The notes under the pieces were generated by a model. It was not told the DNA's origin. It was given only the letters and a program-made list of their open reading frames with translations, and made no database searches. A stretch of 64,000 nt of DNA. Origin: Lithobates sylvaticus. Taxonomy: Eukaryota > Chordata > Amphibia > Anura > Ranidae. This document shows, piece by piece, positions 45,820 to 57,464 of the stretch. Location: the NCBI GenBank assembly GCA_028564925.1, contig CM053030.1, positions 402,503,397 to 402,567,396 of the forward strand, in the 5' to 3' direction. A program made the position numbers and the translations under genes. The stretch's first letter is position 1; every line of letters begins with the position of its first letter.

Positions 45820-46309
45820 GAAGCTCACCATAAACCTGTTCTCCGTGGGGTTTGTATACACCAAGCCTCATTTCTTAAAAGACGACAACTAAAACAAAAA
45901 TTAGAAGCAGAATTTTATAAATGCCACACAATCTTTCAATCCAATCCTACCCCTGTGAATAAATTACAGCTTGATAAAACATGTTTAAACCTTGATCTTT
46001 TTTTTTTATCAGAATCTGTAGATAAAATGTTAAGTCTAAACTTAAATTTTATCTTAAAGGGAATAAACCAGACACTCTTTTAGCCTGAGCGCTTAAAAAA
46101 CAAAATCGCCCCTTTAAACCAATTCAACTGAAATTATCTCATGATACATTTACTAGTAATCCAGTAAAGATCCTCCACACCTTTCAAAAACATCTTACCT
46201 CCTTATATAAAAAGGAAGGATCTTTTGATGAAACTTTAGCAGAATAATTTTTTTCACAAATCAAACTTCCTACTATTCCTTTAGCTCAATGAGATTGTCT
46301 TGAAAGCCC

Positions 46310-47520
46310 CATTACAGCTATTGAAATTAAATTAGCAATTAACTCTCTTAAACCAAAAAAAAGTCCAGGCCCAGATGGCTTCTCTGCCCTATACTATAAG
46401 AAATTCTCTCATATCCTTGCTCCAATGTTAACAGATGCATTTAATTCTCTCCTTAACGATCAATCCTTTCTCCCCGAAACTTTAATGGCTATAATTTCAA
46501 TGATCCCCAAACCTGAGTCAGACGATACATCTTGTTCTAACTATAGACCCATATCATTACTCAACCTTGACATTAAGTTACTAGCGAAAGTCTTAGCAAC
46601 CCGCTTAAATAGTGTAATAGGTTCTGTGATAAATGAAGACCAGGTTGGCTTTATCCCACAGCGCCAAGCGGCAGATAATGTACGCAGGACTACTTTACTA
46701 ATTCAAGCAGCTAAATCACGACAAATACCCATTTTTCTCTTATCTTTAAATATCAAAAAGCATTTGATACAGTTTCCTGGCATTACCTACATTTTGTCCT
46801 GCAACGTTGGGAATTTGGTCCTCATTTTCTTAGCTGGGTCATCTCATTATACAAAAATCCCAAAGCCTATGTTAAATATGCTGGATATAAATCAAACCTA
46901 TTTTACATCTGTAGAGGTACGAGTCAGGGATGTCCACTTTCCCCACTCTTATTTGCCCTACTTATTGAACCCCTTGCTTAATCAATCCGTACTGACCCCT
47001 CTATTAAAAGTCTAGATTTAGCTGGTCACCAACATAAACCTTGCCTATTTTCTTATGATATCTTAATCTTTATGTTATCTCCTCATATTTCTGCTGCTCC
47101 TAATCATATAAGTAATCTTGATCACTTTGCCCATGTATCTGGTCTAATTATTAACTCTCAAAAATCTATAGCCTTAAATATATTATTACCTCCTCGTATT
47201 TTACAACAAGCGCAAACATCCCTCCCTTTCTCATGGTCCACTTCACGCCTTCTTTACCCAGGGATAACTCTCACACCCAATCTTTCTGACCTTTTCACTG
47301 CCAATTATCCTCTAATTTTGCATCAAATATATCATCTTCTGACACAATGGTCCTCTCTACCATTATCTTGGATAGGTAAAATTAACGTAATAAAGATGGC
47401 TATACTGCCCAAAATTCTTTATCTTTTTCAAGTTTTACCTATCCCTGTTCCAGCATACTTTCTCAGAATACTACAATGTAAGGCATTCATTTTCGTTTGG
47501 GTCTCTTTGAAACCCCGTGT
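46310..47520 (+). pseudogene. LINE reverse transcriptase, decayed
   Basis: KKSPGPDGFSALYYK, NYRPISLLN, DQVGFIPQR and, after a frame change near 46760, AFDTVSWHYL are visible. These are followed by GTSQGCPLSPLLFALL and the box-C remnant SYDILIF near 47052. SGLIINSQKS, YPGITLT and WIGKINVIKMAILPK follow. At least three frame changes break it. The order and wording fit the Tx1/L1 group. The catalytic YADD-like box is worn to YDIL. Confidence 0.85.
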
Positions 47521-48213
47521 CAGAGAAGGACTTTGGCCTCCCATGCTTGCCATGCTGTTGCACGCATGCGCGGGGGTTAGCGCTCCGGCGCACCCCCGTT
47601 GCGCGGCCCCATGGGCGCATTGGCTTGCGGATGTGCGCATTGGCGCACGGGTGTGTGCAGTGGCGCACACGCTATGGCATGGCTATTTTAGACGGCTCTG
47701 GCATCCAAACGGGTTGCTGGTTTGTTGTCAGCTTCCCATTTGTGCCTGTTACCTGCTGTTTGCCTGATTACCTGTTTTGACCTGGACCGTCCCTGACTAC
47801 GCTGCTCTCATCCTCGTTTGACCCTTGGCCTGCTTAACGGACCTCTCCTGATTTGCCTCATGGACCTTCTGATTGATTTCCTGGATTTGACCTTTGGCCT
47901 GCTTTACGGACTTCCTTGCCTGATTTCACGGATCTGACCTTGGCCTGTTTCACGGACTTGCCTATTTCTGCTACCTGATTCCCTGATACCTCTGGGACTT
48001 TTGTATCACCATGCACAGGATCATCAACCAGTTCCCGACCCCCAATCAACCCACTGCTCAGCTCCTCAGCTTCTTCAGGAACCTACACCTACTGGTGGCC
48101 AGGGCTGCTGCGTGCCACCTGCTCCCTGTATCACCTCCGGGGGACGGGGTGCGCGTGGTTGCAAGGGCGGACCGCTCTCAGCATCTCGGCCTCGGTAAGT
48201 ACTTGTCGTGACA
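47518..48213. mobile_element. Fossil LTR-like insert in the LINE
   Basis: A GC-richer stretch of 696 bases interrupts the LINE between its RT and its C-terminal part. It starts TGTCAGAGAAGG and ends CTTGTCGTGACA, so the tips are inverted TGTCA/TGACA as in LTRs. A diverged tandem patch with TTGGCCTGCTT and ACGGAC words lies at 47820-47960. No clean target duplication was seen. It could be a solo LTR. Confidence 0.45.
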
Positions 48214-48665
48214 CACCATCTCCCTAAATACACTCTATACCATCCAAAGCCCAAAGGGGACTAGGGTTTCCTAATTTTACCACCTATTACCATGCAGCTC
48301 AATTAGCCCATATCCCTAAATACATTTTGGAAAGATGTATTTCTTTTGATTTCAACACGGTTTGAAATCCCTATCAATCCCGATCCTACAATTGCATTTT
48401 TAAACTTAAAACCGGACACTCTCTACTACTGCCAATTCAAACTCCTATTACAGATCACTACAGCCGTAAAACAATCAATTGCCAAAGCTTGGAAATCCCC
48501 GTCCTTAATAATTGCTGAAACTAAAAATAGAGTCAATCAAGCAATGATCCATGGCAAAACAGGGGCTATGACTCAAGATAAAATATCCAAATTTGAAAAT
48601 ATATGGAATCCCTGGGTGACTCACGTTTTGCCTTCCAATTTTGATGCTTCCCTACTAAGACTTTG
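48214..48665 (+). pseudogene. LINE C-terminal part
   Basis: LGFPNFTTYYHAAQLAHIPK and, after a frame change, FEIPINPDPTIAF are followed by AWKSPSLIIAETKNRVNQAM and NIWNPWVTHVLP. These match the C-terminal region of Tx1/L1-type LINE ORF2. The frame ends at TAA 48667. Confidence 0.75.
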
Positions 48666-49243
48666 GTAATCTCGATTTATACTTCCATTCTCTGCATTCA
48701 TGGTATGTGTTTATTACCATGTGCTACCCCGTGGACCCCTACTACCTCTCATTTCTTTCTTCCCTATCTATTTTTTCTCCTACCTAAGATTACTTTTCCT
48801 TTTATCTTCCTTCTCTCTTCTACTTTTTCCCCCTATTCTCCCCTCTTTCAATTTACTCTTTATATAGTTCTGGTAGCAGAACTTTTATTTCCTTGGTTAT
48901 CATTATACCAATTGTACATAGTTCCAATATGTAGTATAAGATTTTAGATTCTATAATAAATTATTTATTTTATTTTTTATTTTTCTTTATAATAATTAAG
49001 ACCTTTTTTTTTTTTTATCTGAGGTCTTCTTATATTAACCTGGTCTAAGTTGGTTTTATCCTCTCTTATACAATGTATGACGCAATCTTTTGAGTAGTTA
49101 GATCCATGCTAAAATTGTTTTAGTTAAACTAATTTTAGTTTATGTTGGAACTACAACTCAATATTATTACCATATATGTGATCTTTTCTTTTGTGTACTT
49201 ATGTATACTAATTGTTAAAATTCAATAAACAAATTTGACAAGA
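48666..49243 (+). other. LINE 3' untranslated region
   Basis: A T-rich stretch ends in AATTCAATAAACAAATTTG, with a polyadenylation signal AATAAA about 20 bases before the A-rich end. Confidence 0.7.
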
Positions 49244-49259
49244 AAAAAAGAAAACATGT

Positions 49260-49928
49260 ACATTAATAATTTTTTGCATTTAAGCCTGCAAAGCATTACA
49301 ACTGTGATAAATTGGTGAATTTAAGAAGAATTGTATAGCAATGTCATGTCACTTTAAACGTAAAGGTATAGCAAGTTTTATGCCTCATTCACCTAGGTAT
49401 ATCAAGAGATATTTCAGCTTAAAAATAACAAAGCAGTGTATTACATATCTAGGCCAACTTGCAGATGTGCTTTTTTAGGTTTCTGTTGTGGAAACAATAG
49501 AAAAACCACAGGAGATGCTTTTAAATGTGGTCTGATTTGCAAAGGCATATCAAGGTTGCTGAGTGAAGGCATAAATATCATGAAGAAAAAGTACTCGCAG
49601 TAAATATAAATGCGCTTTACTAGCTATAGAGAAAAAAACAGCATTCCAAAAAATACATCATGTCAGTACATACATGACTAAGATCTCACATTGGTAGTAT
49701 GCTGGCGTGACTGACAAAAACAGTTGTAATCCTAACACAGTGATTCACGATTCTCACCCAGATCAGGAGAGTGGGAAACTGCTGCAAAGGACTCCAAGCT
49801 TTTTACTTGCTTTCAGTTTCTTCAAAACTGGTGCCAACAGGCAAAACTTCTCTTTTTTACAGAATCCAACATAAGATTCCACCGCCAAACTTACTTACAT
49901 ACACACAGACATCTGAAGACCTCAGGAT
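49260..49928. other. Unclassified stretch
   Basis: I see no gene or element boundary. Confidence 0.35.
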
Positions 49929-49941
49929 CATAATCACCTGG

Positions 49942-50580
49942 TACAAATATTTGCCCTCATCTCCATCATATCACAGGTTCCAATGACCCCTAATCCCTCG
50001 CTAGCACTACTACACCTTGGAATTGAAAAATTCCCACCCAGGGTACGAGTAGTAATAGTCCATCTACTACTCGCGGCAAAAATGAACATGACTAAACTGT
50101 GGAAAGCCACAGATTCCCCATCCATTGCCAACACAATAACAGATTTGAACCTTCAATGTGAAATGGAGAGATTAGTTGCTAGGAAAAATCTAAGAATGAA
50201 AAAGTTTCTGTATGAATGGTATGCCTGTCTCATACATCCAAAATGTACTGTAACCACCTGATGTACTCCCTATTGCAACTTCCTCCCATTCTTGTGTTCA
50301 CCCCCCCATTCTATGATGTAGCAAGTCGCCTACCTAGCTGGTGCTCCCTCACCGTCACCCACAACCCCCCCACCCCATCTGGAGTTCTTGAGCTGTTATC
50401 TTAATATGTTAAAATACTAAGCTTGACTCACCACTGTCTAGTTAAACTTGTAAGAATATCTCTACATTACCTAACTCTACTTTGCTAGTTTTGGTTTTAC
50501 TTGCTCCAGTCGGAACATCTGACATATTGTAACAAACGTATATCTTGTTCACTTTGTTGAAAAATAAAGAAATATTGAAA
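49942..50580 (+). mobile_element. Second Tx1/L1-type LINE copy, 639 bp 3' end
   Basis: CATAATCACCTGG at 49929-49941 recurs at 50581-50593, a perfect 13 bp target duplication. The coding part shows LLHLGIEKFPPRVRVVIVHL and KLWKATDSPSIAN, homologous in layout to the C-terminal part of the LINE upstream but diverged. It ends with AAAAATAAAGAAATATTG. Confidence 0.85.
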
Positions 50581-50593
50581 CATAATCACCTGG

Positions 50594-51800
50594 CATTTTG
50601 CCACCACTCTGCGCATACACCTTGCACTGACTCAAAAAGCACACAAGCCTTCTTTACATTATTGACACAACACTCAGTGAAGCCATCCTGGGAGATCAGT
50701 ATGTAGGGTAATACAGTATTGGCATTGAATGTTACTTAAATGTATAAGGAACGTGGCTTTAAAGCCCAACCCCAGACATAATACAAAAATACCCTTGCAG
50801 TGCCCCTCCCTCCCACACACACTGCAAGGGTTAAATGCTCATTTAGTCCAGGGGGTTGTGGAGGATGCAGTATTACTTACCTTCACTTTGCTCAAGCAGG
50901 GTTCTTTGATCGGCTCTACTGGTCTCCTGTAACCTTCTTTCTAAGCTGCTCTTCGTTGCCATTGAAAAAAGCTTAGCCTTGCCACATACATTGTGGGTCT
51001 ATTACCCCCACATTTTACATAATTACTCTGAGGTACTGCCCAGAGGCCGAAGGTTCTAGGAGAAGAGGGCAATGCTGTGAAAATGGGAAATAGACTCGCT
51101 CAAGAACTGGTTCTGTCCAGCTCAGTAGATTGCTTTAATAAAGGCCTGGATTCTTTCCTAAATGTACATAATATAACTGAATATTAATACTTATAGGTAA
51201 AGTTGATCCAGGGAATATCTGATTACCTCTTGGGGGATCAGGAAGGTTTTTTTTTCCCCTTGCTGGAGCAAATTGGATCATGCTTTGCTGGTGTTTTTTC
51301 CACTGGATCAATTGTGGGTATAGGATTGTATAATTTTTTTTTTCCTCTTTATTGGTTAAACTAGATTTTTTTTTGCTTTTTTTTAACCTATGTAATGCTG
51401 GAGTCTGCTGGAGTGGGGAGTCAGATAAGAAATACAGCCTTTCATTCTTTCCCTTTTCACTGCCAGAGCCATTTTTCCAAATATTATGTATTTTCTCTTT
51501 AAAAAAAAAGAGATCCTGTAGAATAAAATGGTGGTAGTTGTAATTTTTTTATGTACACCTGTTTATTAAGCGCAACATTTCAGTAAAAAATACACTACAC
51601 ACAAGTTAATTTTAGGGCATATAAACACACTATATTACACATTTAAAATCTAAAAGATGAGGTTACGTTGGTTAAATAGATGTCAACATGTCAAGCTTTA
51701 AATTTGCATGTGCCTGCAAAATGACAATACATTTTAGTACTATATATTTTTTTTATAGGCACCATTTTAAAAAAGCCCCTACAAGTCATTAGTTTAAAGT
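50594..51800. other. Mostly unclassified; one conserved-looking repeat
   Basis: I see no gene. At 51110-51400 the words AAGTTGATCCAGGGAA, CTCTTGGGGGATCAGGAAGG and CAAATTGGATCATGCTTTGC belong to a repeat I recall from several lower-vertebrate genomes, class uncertain. Confidence 0.4.
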
Positions 51801-52439
51801 TAACTGTGAATAATAGAAAAAATAAAATAGTGCAACGCAATAAAATTTTAACTAATAGTCCATAATAATAATGATGCTGATATTCAAATACAATCAGCCA
51901 AACATTGCTGGAATAAATCGAAGGACAGCTTCCCCAAGTGAGACTGGCAGGCAAGACAATATAACAGTGATTGGGTTCCCTCCACCTCTGAGACAGGACA
52001 GGCAAATCACCACACTGATCACATAAATGAACTTAAAATAGAAGGAGAGCCGTTCATTAGGACACAGATCGCTATACAGCAGAAATAGAAGTAAAGATAA
52101 AACCAGACCGATAGTATCAATACACTCAGTGTAGGGGAAAAACAACAACCTCCATACACTAACTTTAATAATTTAAAAAAAGGACACTCTGATCTGAGAA
52201 TTTAAAGGGAAACTTACCCTAAATTAAAAAACACTCTACCAGGAGCTAGACAAATTAAAATTGATTAAAAATCCCAATATCGGGACTATTAAAAATAATA
52301 ATAATAATGACATCAATCCACGACCATCTTTCAGATAAAAACAAAATACAAACAAAATAGCAGCATATAAATAAATATTTAAATAAAACCCAATACAATC
52401 CAATACAGAAATCCACATCATATCATTAATTAAATAAAC

Positions 52440-53384
52440 ATATATTACCTATTTGAAATAAAACAATTAAGGTCAAAATCAATATTCATACCAGCTGGCG
52501 CCATAACCTTAGTTTGATAAATCCAGAAGTATTCTCTGCGACTTAGCTGGTGAATATAATGACCACCTCGCCAATGCCTTTTCAAGTCCCCAGAATTTCA
52601 AATGCCTGGGATCATGTTGATGGCAAATCATATAATGTCTGGATACACTGTGGGTTTTGACACCCCTTTTGATGTCACTTATGTGTTCCCCCACACGCAC
52701 GTAGTGCCCTTGAGGTCCTTCCAATATATTGCAATCCGCAGTCACACTCGAGCATATACACTACACCCATAGTCGCACATGTGATCAGATCTTTAATTTG
52801 ATATTGTTTATGTGTGACTGATGAGGTAAACACTTTATGTTTTTTCGCATTATTTCTAGCGTTCCTGCAAGTGGCACACCTACCACACGCATAGAACCCA
52901 GCCAGAAAACGAAATAGTTTATTTTCAGGTATCCTAGGGGGATCTATGACTCCTGGTGCCAAACTATCTTGAAGGGAAGGAGCTTTCCGATAAATAAATT
53001 TGGGGCGATTGGGGAGATGCGGACCAAGTATACGATTGTACTTCAATATAGGCCAATGTTTGGCTACAATTTTTTTGAATTTTCTGTACTGTATACTATA
53101 GTCCATGACCATCTTAAATTCATTAGTGGCCATTGGGTCCACCTAATTCACAGTCTTATCGGTTACAATAGTACCTCTATCAGTAGCCCTAACCCTCTCT
53201 ATTTCCTTATTAATCGCAGGTTATGCATATCCTTTCTGCTTGAATCTTGTTGCTAGAACCTGGGACTGTGATAAAAACTCCTCCTCCAACGTACAGTTAT
53301 GTCGGAGTCGGATGAATTGCCCCCTTGAGATGTTACACAACCACATCTGATGGTGGCAACTATTTAAAGGAATATAGGCATTGC
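52440..53384 (-). pseudogene. Penelope-like RT C-terminus, linker and GIY-YIG domain
   Basis: On the minus strand: AYIPLNSCHHQMW, IRLRHNCTLEEEF, a Cys-rich stretch (FYACGRCATCRNA), then VVYMLECDCGLQYIGRTSRA (GIY-YIG core). EHISDIKRG and the C-terminal FWIYQ near the end follow. The upstream part NHFHTRNHFKSTD continues at 54393-54465, beyond the hAT-type insert. The rest of the RT is absent. The gene is broken in several places. Confidence 0.85.
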
Positions 53385-53582
53385 CAGTGCCGATCCTGAC
53401 CTCCCTGGGGCCCTAAGCAAAATTCTGCTAAGGGGCCCTCTACTTGACCCGTGATGCCATAAGCTATGTAAACCATTTGCCATTGCCACACAGTCACACC
53501 TGACACTTCAGTGCTCTCAAAACAATCCTCCCTCCTTTAAACAAAACAGTCAAAGAATAAGTACAACAATATAGAACAGAAT

Positions 53583-53930
53583 GAGGTCCCCAGAGAGCCC
53601 CCCTTACATCAGGGTCCTCAGAGCCCCCCTTACATCAGGGTCCTCAGAGAGCCCCTCCTTACATCAAGGTCCCCAGAGAGCCCCCCCTTACACCAGGGTC
53701 CCCAGAGAGCCCCCCCCCCTTACACCAGGGCCCCAAGAGAGTCTTCCCTTACATTAGTGTCCCAAGAGAGCCTTCCCTCTTTACATCAGTGTCCCCAGAG
53801 GGCCCCGTCCTTACATTAGTGTCCCCAGAGAGCCCCCCTCTTACATTAGTGTCCCCAGAGGCCCCCTTCCTTACATTAGTGTCCTCAGAAAGCCCCCCCT
53901 CTTACATTTGGGCCCCCAAACAGCTGACTC
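53583..53930. repeat. GTCCCCAGAGAGCCCC minisatellite
   Basis: About eleven units of 25-32 bases around CAGAGAGCCCCCCTTACATC are seen, with GTCCTCAG and GTCCCAAG variants. An open frame across it (SPESPPLTLV repeats) is a by-product. Confidence 0.85.
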
Positions 53931-54013
53931 CCCCCCTTGCAGAGGTTCCCCTGTACCTGGCTGGTGGAGGTGGGAGGCGGCGATCGGCAGCTATATGCTG
54001 TCCATAGGCAGGG

Positions 54014-54201
54014 TGATCTCCCTGGGGCTAGTAGTTCTATCCCCGAATGTATACAGCGGAGAGGGGAGGGGCCTCTGACCCGGGCATCAGCAACAGTGTT
54101 CAAGCAGAGTGAAAGTGAAACTGATACCTGCCTGGGTCAGAGGCCCCTCCCTTCTCCTCTCCACTGTATACACTGAGAGTACTACAAACCCCAGGGAGAT
54201 C
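54014..54201. repeat. Long palindrome inside the hAT-type element
   Basis: GATCTCCCTGGGGCTAGTAG is mirrored by CTACAAACCCCAGGGAGATC, and GGGGCCTCTGACCC by GGGTCAGAGGCCCC near the centre. It resembles 30805-30976. Confidence 0.8.
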
Positions 54202-54465
54202 CCGCCGCCCACTCAGGCACCATAGAGCTGCCGATCGCTGCCTTCCACCTCCTCCCACCTCTCCTCACTGCACTCTAAACGGCCAGCCAGAGGTGCAGGG
54301 GGGATTCTGGGTCTTGGGGGCCCCCCTACAGCGGCAGGGCCCTAAGCAGCTTGCATAGTGTGCCTATAGGGCAGTTCGGGTCTGGGCATTGCGATCCGTA
54401 GATTTGAAGTGGTTCCTGGTATGAAAATGATTATCTTTATAACCAAGATTTAGAAACATATTCGC

Positions 54466-55060
54466 CAGCTAAGTCGCAGAGAATCCTTCTGGATTTATGA
54501 AACTAAGGTTATGGCGCCAGCTGGTATGAATATTGATTTTGACCTTAATTGTTTTATTTCAAATATGTATGTTTATTTAATTAATGATATGATGTGGATT
54601 TCTGTATTGGATTGTATTGGGTTTTATTTTTATTTATATGCTGCTATTTTGTTTGTATTTTGTTTGTATTTTGTTTTTATCTGAAAGATGGTCGTGGATT
54701 GGTGGATTAATGTCATTATTATTATTATTTTTAATAGTCCTGATATTGGGATTTTTAATCAATTTTATTTGTCTCGCTCCTGGTCGAGCGTTTTTTAATT
54801 TAGGGTATATTTCCCTTTAATTTCTCAGATCCGAGTGTCCTTTTTTAAAATTATTAAAGTTAGTGTATGGAGGTTGTTGTTTTTCCCCTACACTGAGTGT
54901 ATTGACACTATCGGTCTGGTTTTATCTTTACTTCTATTCCTGCTGTGTAGCGATCTCCCAATGAACGTCTCTCCTTCTATTTTAAGTTCATTTATGTGAT
55001 CAGTGTGGTGATTTGCCTGTCCTGTCTGAGATTCGTTGTGTGACGGTTGCCATCGTTATT
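54466..55060 (+). pseudogene. Inverted second copy: endonuclease C-terminus and 3' region
   Basis: This begins AGCTAAGTCGCAGAGAA, inside the endonuclease C-terminus, and follows the reverse complement of 51900-52540. The tail continues after the TTAA insert. The only coding content is the last residues of the endonuclease. Confidence 0.75.
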
Positions 55061-55063
55061 TAA

Positions 55064-55470
55064 AGAGGAAGTAAAGCCTATGAAAAAAAAATGCACCTTG
55101 CAAGGCAAAGACATAATAAGTTAGTATGCATAGCATACTAGCTCATTATGAATAACTTACCTGAGAACGAAGCCCCCGTAGCGGTCCTCCTTCATCTTCA
55201 CTGCTGCCATGAATCCCGGAGTGACTTCCAGGTCTCGCTGCTCCGGCGCTGTGATTCGCCGGAGCTGCGATGATGTCACTCCCGCGCATGTGTGCTTAGT
55301 GCACCTGCACGCCGCTGTCTACGGCACATGCGCCGTAAACAGCGGTGACTGTCTTTTTGCAAATATCTCCTAAACAGTGTAGGTTTAGGAGATATTTCTT
55401 GGACCTACAGGTAAGCCTTAATCTAGGCTTACCCATAGGTCAAAGTGGTTTGTAAGGGTTTACAACCACT
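55064..55470. mobile_element. TTAA-flanked short element, 407 bp
   Basis: TTAA lies at 55060-55063 and 55471-55474. The tips AGAGGAAGTAAAGCC and, inverted, AGTGGTTGTAAACCC are alike. It shares GTATGCATAGCATACTAGC and AACGAAGCCCCCGTAGCGG-like words with 39294-39593. Inner hairpins include TATCTCCTAAACAGTG mirrored. Confidence 0.75.
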
Positions 55471-55502
55471 TTAAGAGTATCGCGGGCCGTCGACGTGTAT
55501 CC

Positions 55503-55559
55503 GACTCCGCGCTGATGAAGTCCCCGCCTACAGGAAGTAACGCGTATGGGGGAGGAGTC
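55503..55559 (+). ncRNA. Hammerhead-ribozyme-like motif of the head-to-head unit
   Basis: GACTCC (55503-55508) and GGAGTC (55554-55559) form a perfect stem I around an intact CTGATGA box at 55512-55518. TCC/GGA gives a short stem II. The GAAA position reads GAAGTAAC, a variant. It lies in the plus-strand copy, downstream of the endonuclease remnant, where Penelope-like terminal repeats carry such motifs. Confidence 0.5.
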
Positions 55560-56135
55560 ACGTCTGACGTCCCCCGCGGCCATCTTTTAGGTTAGAAACA
55601 ACCTTACACGCTTTTGTAACCAGCACTCATTTATGAGTGCAACCATTGTGAGTAGATTTCTTAATTTTACTTGGCAAATTAAAGTATTTTATGCAGAGAG
55701 CACTAGATTGTCCTCTTCCTCTTTTTATAAGATTGCCTACTGTGAGTGATCAATGGCTATATCGATACTATATCATCACCCCAGGATTGGGTATAAGGCT
55801 CTGTGACCCGTCTCAGGTCGAATATAGGAGGTGAGAGGCTTTAATACCTGTGGTGGAGAGACCCCAATCACTGTTATATTGTCTTGCCTGCCAGTCGCAC
55901 TTGGGGAAGCTGTCCTTCGATTTATTACAGCAATGTTTGGCTGATTGTATTTAAATATCAGCATCATTATTATTATGGACTATTAGTTTAAATTTTATTG
56001 CGCTGCACTATTTTATTTTTTCTGTTCACGTGAGGGATTATTTTGAATTTACCCTAAATTGCAATTCAGGTGTTTGTTTTGTGTTATATTTATCTGCGCT
56101 GAATACTGTTTATTTTAAATAACTGTGAATAATAG

Positions 56136-57464
56136 GCCTAGAATTATTGCTCTCGCTTTGGTGTGCTTGGCTGTATGAAAGATATGTATCGCAAGTGACC
56201 TTTTCATACGTAGGCGACCCGATGGGAGCGTTTACGTTCATGCGTATACGTGGGGCGAGGCAAGCGAAATATTTTGGGGGGGGAGGTTTTTAAGTTCTTC
56301 AGTGTAACATTATTTTTTCTTTCATTAAAACTTTATTTATATCACATAGGGGACAAAAAGTCCCCTATGTGATCTAATATTTTTAAGACACGTTCTCTCT
56401 AATTAGAAATCAGGGTTCTTTTAGATGACAATGCATGTGCCGGTGCTGACCAGATCAGAAGCGATCTAATGTGTCCCGGAAGAATTGCAGAATGAAGAGG
56501 GAGAAGGACTTAAAATCCACAGACCGCTACACTGGCTGCATAGGCAATAAAAGTGCGTCACCCATGGGGTGTAAATGTCAATATTTCATATTGTGGGTGA
56601 AATATAGGGTCACTAAACCCTATTTGTAGAAAATAGAAAAATGCCAACTAATAGAAGTGTCATCTTCATTGCATCTTCTGTTAAAAGTAGCAACATGTTT
56701 TATGTTGCTTCATACCTGTTTGAGCTGTATTGTGCTGCATTGTAGATCATGAAGCCCCAACCATTCCTACTATGTCATGTCCTCTTACCACAATATCATA
56801 AATGGTGTAACACATTGTCCTACTGCATCCCATATATGGGGCAAGGCTAGGAACTGGCCCAATACCTTTGACGTTCATACCTTCCTCAGAGACAAGATTC
56901 TCACCTCACCTACTCATGGTAGAAATGGCCCTGCAAAGCTGAGAGCAACACAATTGTTCATAAAAACAACATTCCATATCATCTTCTCCTTGTTCTGTCA
57001 TTATGAACTGTTAATTGTGAAAATAAGGTAATCATTTTCAGATGCTTGATTTGATTTATTTTGACAGAGCAAAGGAGGTGGATGCCTGAGAAAGTGTAGG
57101 AAGTAGCTATGGTATTTCAGATTACACTGTATGCAGAATACAGATCTCTTCACGCCTCTCTAAAGGTGCTGATACATTGCTACACCTACAACAAAGGAAG
57201 TGTGAAAGTGTTTCATTTGCTCTACAATATTTTGCTAATCATATTGCATCTGAATCATTAAAATTGAAAAGAAGACTTGACTGATAAGTTGTTATTGTGG
57301 CCTTTGTTGGATCATTTATTGTTCCCCTCAAAAATAATATTTATTTGTTTACAAGCTGGGTTCAGTAACTCCCTAGATGTTGCTGATTTCGTTTTTTCAT
57401 AGATGCATAGGAAACAAAATTCTTTATTTTTAATAATTTTCTGCTGATAAGCTACCAATATATT
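56136..57464. other. Mostly unclassified; small frog repeat with hairpin
   Basis: A perfect hairpin at 56343-56374 (ATCACATAGGGGAC mirrored by GTCCCCTATGTGAT) lies in what looks like a frog repeat (56150-56600). I see no gene in the rest. Confidence 0.4.

Larger units (their letters stand above)
45282..49243 (+). mobile_element. Tx1/L1-type LINE, 5'-truncated, with target duplication
   Basis: AAAAAAGAAAACATGT at 45266-45281 recurs at 49244-49259, a 16 bp duplication with the A-rich start typical of L1-type insertion. The copy starts inside the endonuclease domain and ends with CAATAAAC and a short A-rich tail. Inside are endonuclease, RT and C-terminal parts, with an LTR-like insert at 47518-48213. 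It is inactive. Confidence 0.85.
53385..54384. mobile_element. hAT-type non-autonomous element, exactly 1000 bp
   Basis: The 8 bp duplication GGCATTGC (53377-53384 and 54385-54392) is perfect. The tips CAGTGCCGATC and, inverted, CAGACCCGAAC fit hAT ends. Inside are a minisatellite and a long palindrome. No transposase is present. It splits the Penelope-like RT, so it is younger than that unit. Confidence 0.85.
51817..56119. mobile_element. Head-to-head Penelope-like unit with 16 bp target duplication
   Basis: TAACTGTGAATAATAG at 51801-51816 recurs exactly at 56120-56135. Between them a Penelope-like copy on the minus strand (tail 51817, coding to 54465) meets a second, plus-strand copy of the same 3' end (54466-56119). 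Both share the endonuclease C-terminus and tail as inverted repeats. The left tail is about 100 bases shorter and lacks a stretch of about 340 bases. Two later inserts are a 1000 bp hAT-type element (53385-54384) and a 407 bp TTAA element (55064-55470). The single duplication around the pair shows that it entered as one unit. It is inactive. Confidence 0.85.

Noticed and set aside
47428-48211. GC-rich patch as a CpG-island promoter with small genes
   Set aside because: It lies within the LTR-like insert in the LINE; open frames are short and unconserved.
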